A stretch of DNA of 64,000 nucleotides from Galaxea fascicularis (lineage: Eukaryota; Cnidaria; Anthozoa; Scleractinia; Euphylliidae): NCBI GenBank assembly GCA_948470475.1, contig OX419335.1:21374499-21438498 (forward strand), written 5' to 3'. A program made the translations under genes and the position numbers. The notes under the pieces are model-generated. The model was not told where the DNA came from. It ran no database searches and saw nothing but the letters and a program-made list of their open reading frames with translations. This document shows positions 59,551 through 64,000 of the stretch, piece after piece (the first letter of the stretch is position 1; each line of letters begins with the position of its first letter).

Positions 59551-62500
59551 TTGTTTTACTTATGTGAGATTATTCCATATCTTCTACTGCAATCAGTTCA
59601 TTGTCTTAGCTAAGTGCAGACTGGCAAAAGGCTCTAAATGAGATCAGCATTTCTTACGGGGGGATTAAAACTGTGCTGTTTGCCTGTCATGTCGATGTGC
59701 AGTTACCAGTTCTCGCCTGTCTTTTTACTATTTGAAGCGTAAATTATCAAGGCAAATTACACACGGAAAAATCGATAGATCATCTCTCTCTCAGATTGAC
59801 TTAATTTGAAAATCTCTCCTTTCCCAGCGTTTTCTTCCGAAAACTGTTCTAATTTTCATCGAGGAATCTAACATGTCGTGAGTCATGTGGGCGTTTTAAC
59901 AAAGCTAATTTTTTGTAAGTTTACCCTAGAGGAATTATTGACAAACTGTAATGGTTATTTTAAGTCAGGGTTGCCATGCAAATCAGCGTCTTTATTCCGT
60001 TAAAACAATAAGCTTAGTTTTTAAGCCAAATCTATTAAAGTATGTTAAATTCTACATTGCAAACCGGTGAAAGCGCTGTACTTTTCGATTATGGAGAGCA
60101 AAACATTTCCTAGGGCTTTCGTGAGTTGCTATGATGTTGTTTTGACTATTATGCCAACCGCACTAACGTGTTTCGTGACTGCTAAATTGGTCTTCCGTCA
60201 AACAGGATTCTCTTGACGCATGTCCAACTCAACCTGTTGCGATAGAAAAAACGACGCGCGCGCAACAAAGAAACGCCGAAACAACTTATTCCACTTAGAC
60301 ATGGAAACTCACTGCAATATTGGACTGATTCCCGTGGTAAAATCCCAATTTTTTCTAGAACCACTGCGAGACTATCCGTGTAAGTAATTTGCGGTCGCCG
60401 TGTTTAGGAAGTAGTGGGTAAGGGGTAAATTGCCTCAAGAGGGTGATTATCACATAGATTGCGATAATAATGGGGAACAGGCAAACCAATATAACGGTGA
60501 CACGACTGACTTTCGCGGGTTGAGGTTACCGGTACGTGCTTTAATTGCTTCCGCGAAGCCTTGCTTTCGTTACGTGACTAACAGCAATAGTGCGAGTCTA
60601 GGTTTGTCTCGCGCCTTCGTGGAAACCCACGCCCATATTGGCAGCACTTAAACTACAGCTCTAAGGAAAAGGAATTCACTTATAGATAACAACAAACAAA
60701 TGCACAAGCGCAATCTTAAAGGAATGTTTCGCGGCGAGTTGCAAGAGATTGTGTTGACGAATAAAGGTTCAAGTTTTTTTTGCTATGTACCCGCCCTTTG
60801 GCGAGACAACCACCTTCTTAAAGCTATTTCAAAAGGTGGAAAAATCGAGAAATATGCTTTGTGTCGGTAGGTCAGCAAGAACCCAGCTCATTTAAAAGGT
60901 TCTCCCTCAAGTTGTTCTTTTGTAACTTTCATAATTTTTTTCGTACAAAACGTTCGTGATATACGTGTAATGAGCACCAGACATTGCCCCTCCTAATTGG
61001 TCGTTAAAGGCGAAGAGATAACTTTGCGGCGACGCGTCTACGCAATAAAATTCTCGGAGCGTCCAATCAACGACATTACAAAGGCCAAGGTGTCTCGGTC
61101 CTTAGAAAGAGAACACAAAATGCAATACACACGCGATGGACTTTGTTTCTGACACCGCTGCTCCTCAACAACCATTGGAATACAACTTGCGGTACATGCT
61201 CCCAAGCGATTTAATATTTTACCGAAAATGAACTTTTTCCCTAATAAATCAATAAATAAGTAATATCGACGAGGAAGTCGAAATAGAGGAATTTTATGCG
61301 TGAAATATTAAAGTGCTCCGGTGAATTTTGTCAGCAGGACTTTAACTAATATTCACGTAAGGGTTCTGTAACGTTCTGCAATTTGCAGTCACAGTCTCAA
61401 CGCTTGCCGAGTTGTGTCGTATTAGTACAAAAACCTGACCTGCTCTTCACCTTAGTTGTCGAACATTCTTTAATTCTTCAATTTCGTTGCTCAATGAAAC
61501 TCAAAAAGTAGGTACGAGTTATTAACAATCGCAATACAGATCTTCAAAAGCATAGTCAAATGTCAATGGTTGGGGAAATAAAACTACTGTTTACAACTAC
61601 ATTATAGTCAATGCCAATTGTTTTAAGCAAGCGATCAAGCGAACTATTTTTGGGGGGTTTTGTTTTGGGTTTTTCCGCCGTGGCAAGTGACAATTTTTCC
61701 CTGTAGGGCTCCCCTGTGACAGAAATCGGCTCACTTGTTTTCAAACTAAGGATTTTAAGCAACATCACAGCAGATGTGCGTTACGCAACTCGCACTCACG
61801 GAAATGGCTCGAAGACAACACCTGACTTCTACATGACATATGTTTGTGGGTGCTATAAACATCTTCAATGCCTGTAACCTTACTTTCTTTTGTATTGAAT
61901 TTCTAACCGTTTGGAGATCTCGGAACTTGTAATATTAGTGATTCGCGCTTTATATTTATGTTTGCAGACTTTTCTTCCCTAATACTCATATGCAGCTCTC
62001 TGCGTGCTGGCCATTATAAAATCTGTTGGTTTAGTTGTGATGTTTCTGCTGCTATATTAACTGAGCTGGTATCCCTTGCTTTAATATTCTGATCTTTACT
62101 TTAAAAACTTAAAGTAATCAATCTTGTAGGATTATACTATACTCCTGTTTGCAAAACAGTATGGCAACTCTGATATCCACTTTTTTCGTGCCAGCCACTA
62201 TAAAATCTTCCTGTCAATGTGCTATCTCTAGCCAAAGGCTACCATATATGTGTTTATGAATGTGTATCGCTTTGCTTTCCTGGGATATCTAAATCTTCAC
62301 TTTTATGTTAGCCGCTGTTGAAGTTAAGTTAAATTGTTCAATCTTCGGCGTGGATTGCGTAATATACCTCTTGCGGATGTGTAGAGCCAATTTTCCTCGT
62401 AAAATTTTCTTTTTATTAACCACAACAAACTGTAAAACTTTGAATTTTCCCATGTATGCGGTTGCAATTATCTTTGGTGTAACGTCACTTTAGTGTTTGG

Positions 62501-64000
62501 AAATACAGTCTTTGGGGATTGTGCCATTCCTCTTTTGTAATTTGTATCACTGTTCCTGCCTGTGGTTTATAATTAAGAATTTGTTCCTTTGCTTCCTTGC
62601 ATGAAAACCTAAGCCAACAATTATCAAGTGGATTGCGGTTGACGTAAATGTCCGGATAGTGGTACCCCTATCCGCGTATCTTTGAACCGAAGCTCTGAAA
62701 GTCACTTTAAGCTTGTTAAATACGACTGAAACCCTTGCTTGCAATATGGGCCACAGCCTGATCCGAAACACGAGCAGAGGGATCACGTTCTGTATTCGCT
62801 GGTTAATGATGCCATACCATCCAAACTCTTTCAAGTAAATCTTTATTTCTGTTTTTCAACTTCTTCAGTTTCTTTTTTTTTTTTTTTTTGCTCAAGGAGC
62901 GAGGATGTTTTACCAAAAGAGAAATCTTCTGGCCTGCTCACTGAGAGAATTATATTGTTCCTATAGCAGTAACATTTTTGTTTACAGCTATATTTAGCCA
63001 TAGTGCGAATACAGGCTCGTATCTTCAAGATTTCTGTCTGAGTTTAAGATGCTGGTCAAATAAATAACCGGCGATGTATAGAGCGATTGGAGTAGGTACT
63101 TAGCAATGTTGAGATCGAGTCTAATAGACTCCGAACTAAAAAAGCAAACACCAAAATAAGATAAGAGATTGGGCATCTTCGCACAAGATGAACGCAAACT
63201 GTACTATATTTGAAGCCCTAGTAGAAAACTTCAGTTTACTATATTGAACGTGCCGTACGGGAGTTACGTCAATTCGTGAGTAGTTTTAATGAACGACAAG
63301 ATTTCTAATCAAGTTGTTATCGGTTGCAACATCAGAAGTGTATTATGTGTTTTGAACAAGTTGCCATGTTACATTGTCGTATACGTGAATCGAACTAAAT
63401 CGCAAAGATTATCGCCCGTGTTAAATACAGTAGTTAAAGCTGTTAAAGTATGACTTTAAAATCCTTAATTCCTATTTTATGTCTCTTTCACAGAGTCTTC
63501 GTCAAGTTATAAAAAAAATGTTGCGCTAATTCAGTTTTCTTCCTCAATCAGTGTCTGAATTTAACTTGCACATAGTAAGGGCAATGCAAACGGTTAGGTT
63601 TGGTGACGTCAGCTACAATGCTCAAGCTGTACGAAATAAATGAAATGGGTTTTCAAAAAGGCTTCTAGAGAAAGAAATTTCGGTAGGGGAAATGACTTCG
63701 CGGTACCTTCCGTTCGAATGCGTTAGTTTAAATCTTCATCTACACCTTACACAGGAGAACAATTAGAACCACCGGATCTAAAAATACTTCTCATTAGCTT
63801 TTTTTAATGCTCATTCTATAGCCAAGGATATGGATATGAATAAACTCAAGACATGAGCTTCCTTACACAAACAAAAATATTTTTAACCACAGGAAAGTTA
63901 TAATCAGGGCGTCTTTGATTTGAATCATGGTTTCACTTTATAATTTTCTCTTAAGACTCGATTCGTCGAAACACCTTGCACAGCATTATAGACGGCGCAA
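59551..64000. other. Gene-free right end of the window
   Basis: No convincing exon, RNA gene or mobile element. A GC-richer patch at about 60990-61100 contains inverted CCAAT-type words (ATTGGTCG, CCAATCAACG) that could belong to a promoter, but no gene is attached. A T-run lies at about 62872-62889. Confidence 0.35.

Overview
This is a eukaryotic, intron-rich, AT-rich window from an animal. The multi-exon genes, the tRNA-derived SINE, the Penelope-like element, the long-inverted-repeat MITEs and the TPR-CHAT protein all fit a cnidarian, most likely a stony coral (inference; no species can be fixed from sequence reading alone). Four genes can be supported and the rest is intron, intergenic DNA or transposon debris.

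Layout. 1-3.9 kb holds foldback/MITE-type repeats and a short tandem repeat. 3987-8333 (+) is one long open reading frame for a 1448-residue protein with 20 consecutive 40-residue tetratricopeptide repeats and a C-terminal CHAT (caspase/separase-like) protease domain. 8.3-13.6 kb is repeat-rich: a decayed LINE end (9254-9920) and a 263-bp MITE. 13642-25900 (-) is a complete DNAJA1-type Hsp40 co-chaperone gene in 10 coding exons (405 residues, CaaX-like end), whose introns carry a TTAA-bounded transposon, a SINE, a long GAT microsatellite and a LINE fragment. 26.4-27.3 kb is a decayed Penelope-like element with a hammerhead-like motif, followed by a tRNA-like SINE head and a 154-bp near-perfect hairpin. 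29849-38509 (-) is an HMG20A/B homologue in 8 coding exons (486 residues) with an HMG box, an added U1-type zinc finger and a C-terminal coiled coil. About 38.8-56.3 kb has no recognisable gene, only MITEs and a diverged ~267-bp tandem repeat. 56412-58121 (+) is a single-exon gene for a 569-residue nuclear protein with a DUF3504 (ZMYM2/QRICH1/KCTD1-type, Crypton-recombinase-derived) domain, preceded by a textbook TATA box and initiator. From there to 64 kb there is a probable 3' UTR and then no gene.

The genes do not form a pathway: a putative innate-immunity protease scaffold, a protein-folding co-chaperone, a chromatin (LSD1/CoREST-associated) factor and a transposase-derived nuclear protein lie side by side.

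The most unexpected signal is dispersed: the palindromic octamer TACATGTA occurs 14 times, all between 14260 and 35477, against about two expected in the whole window. At four of these sites an internal comparison (two LINE reading-frame insertions, two foldback-arm differences) shows that the octamer arose by an insertion at TA of about 6 bp. That is the footprint expected from excision of Tc1/mariner transposons whose ends begin with CA.
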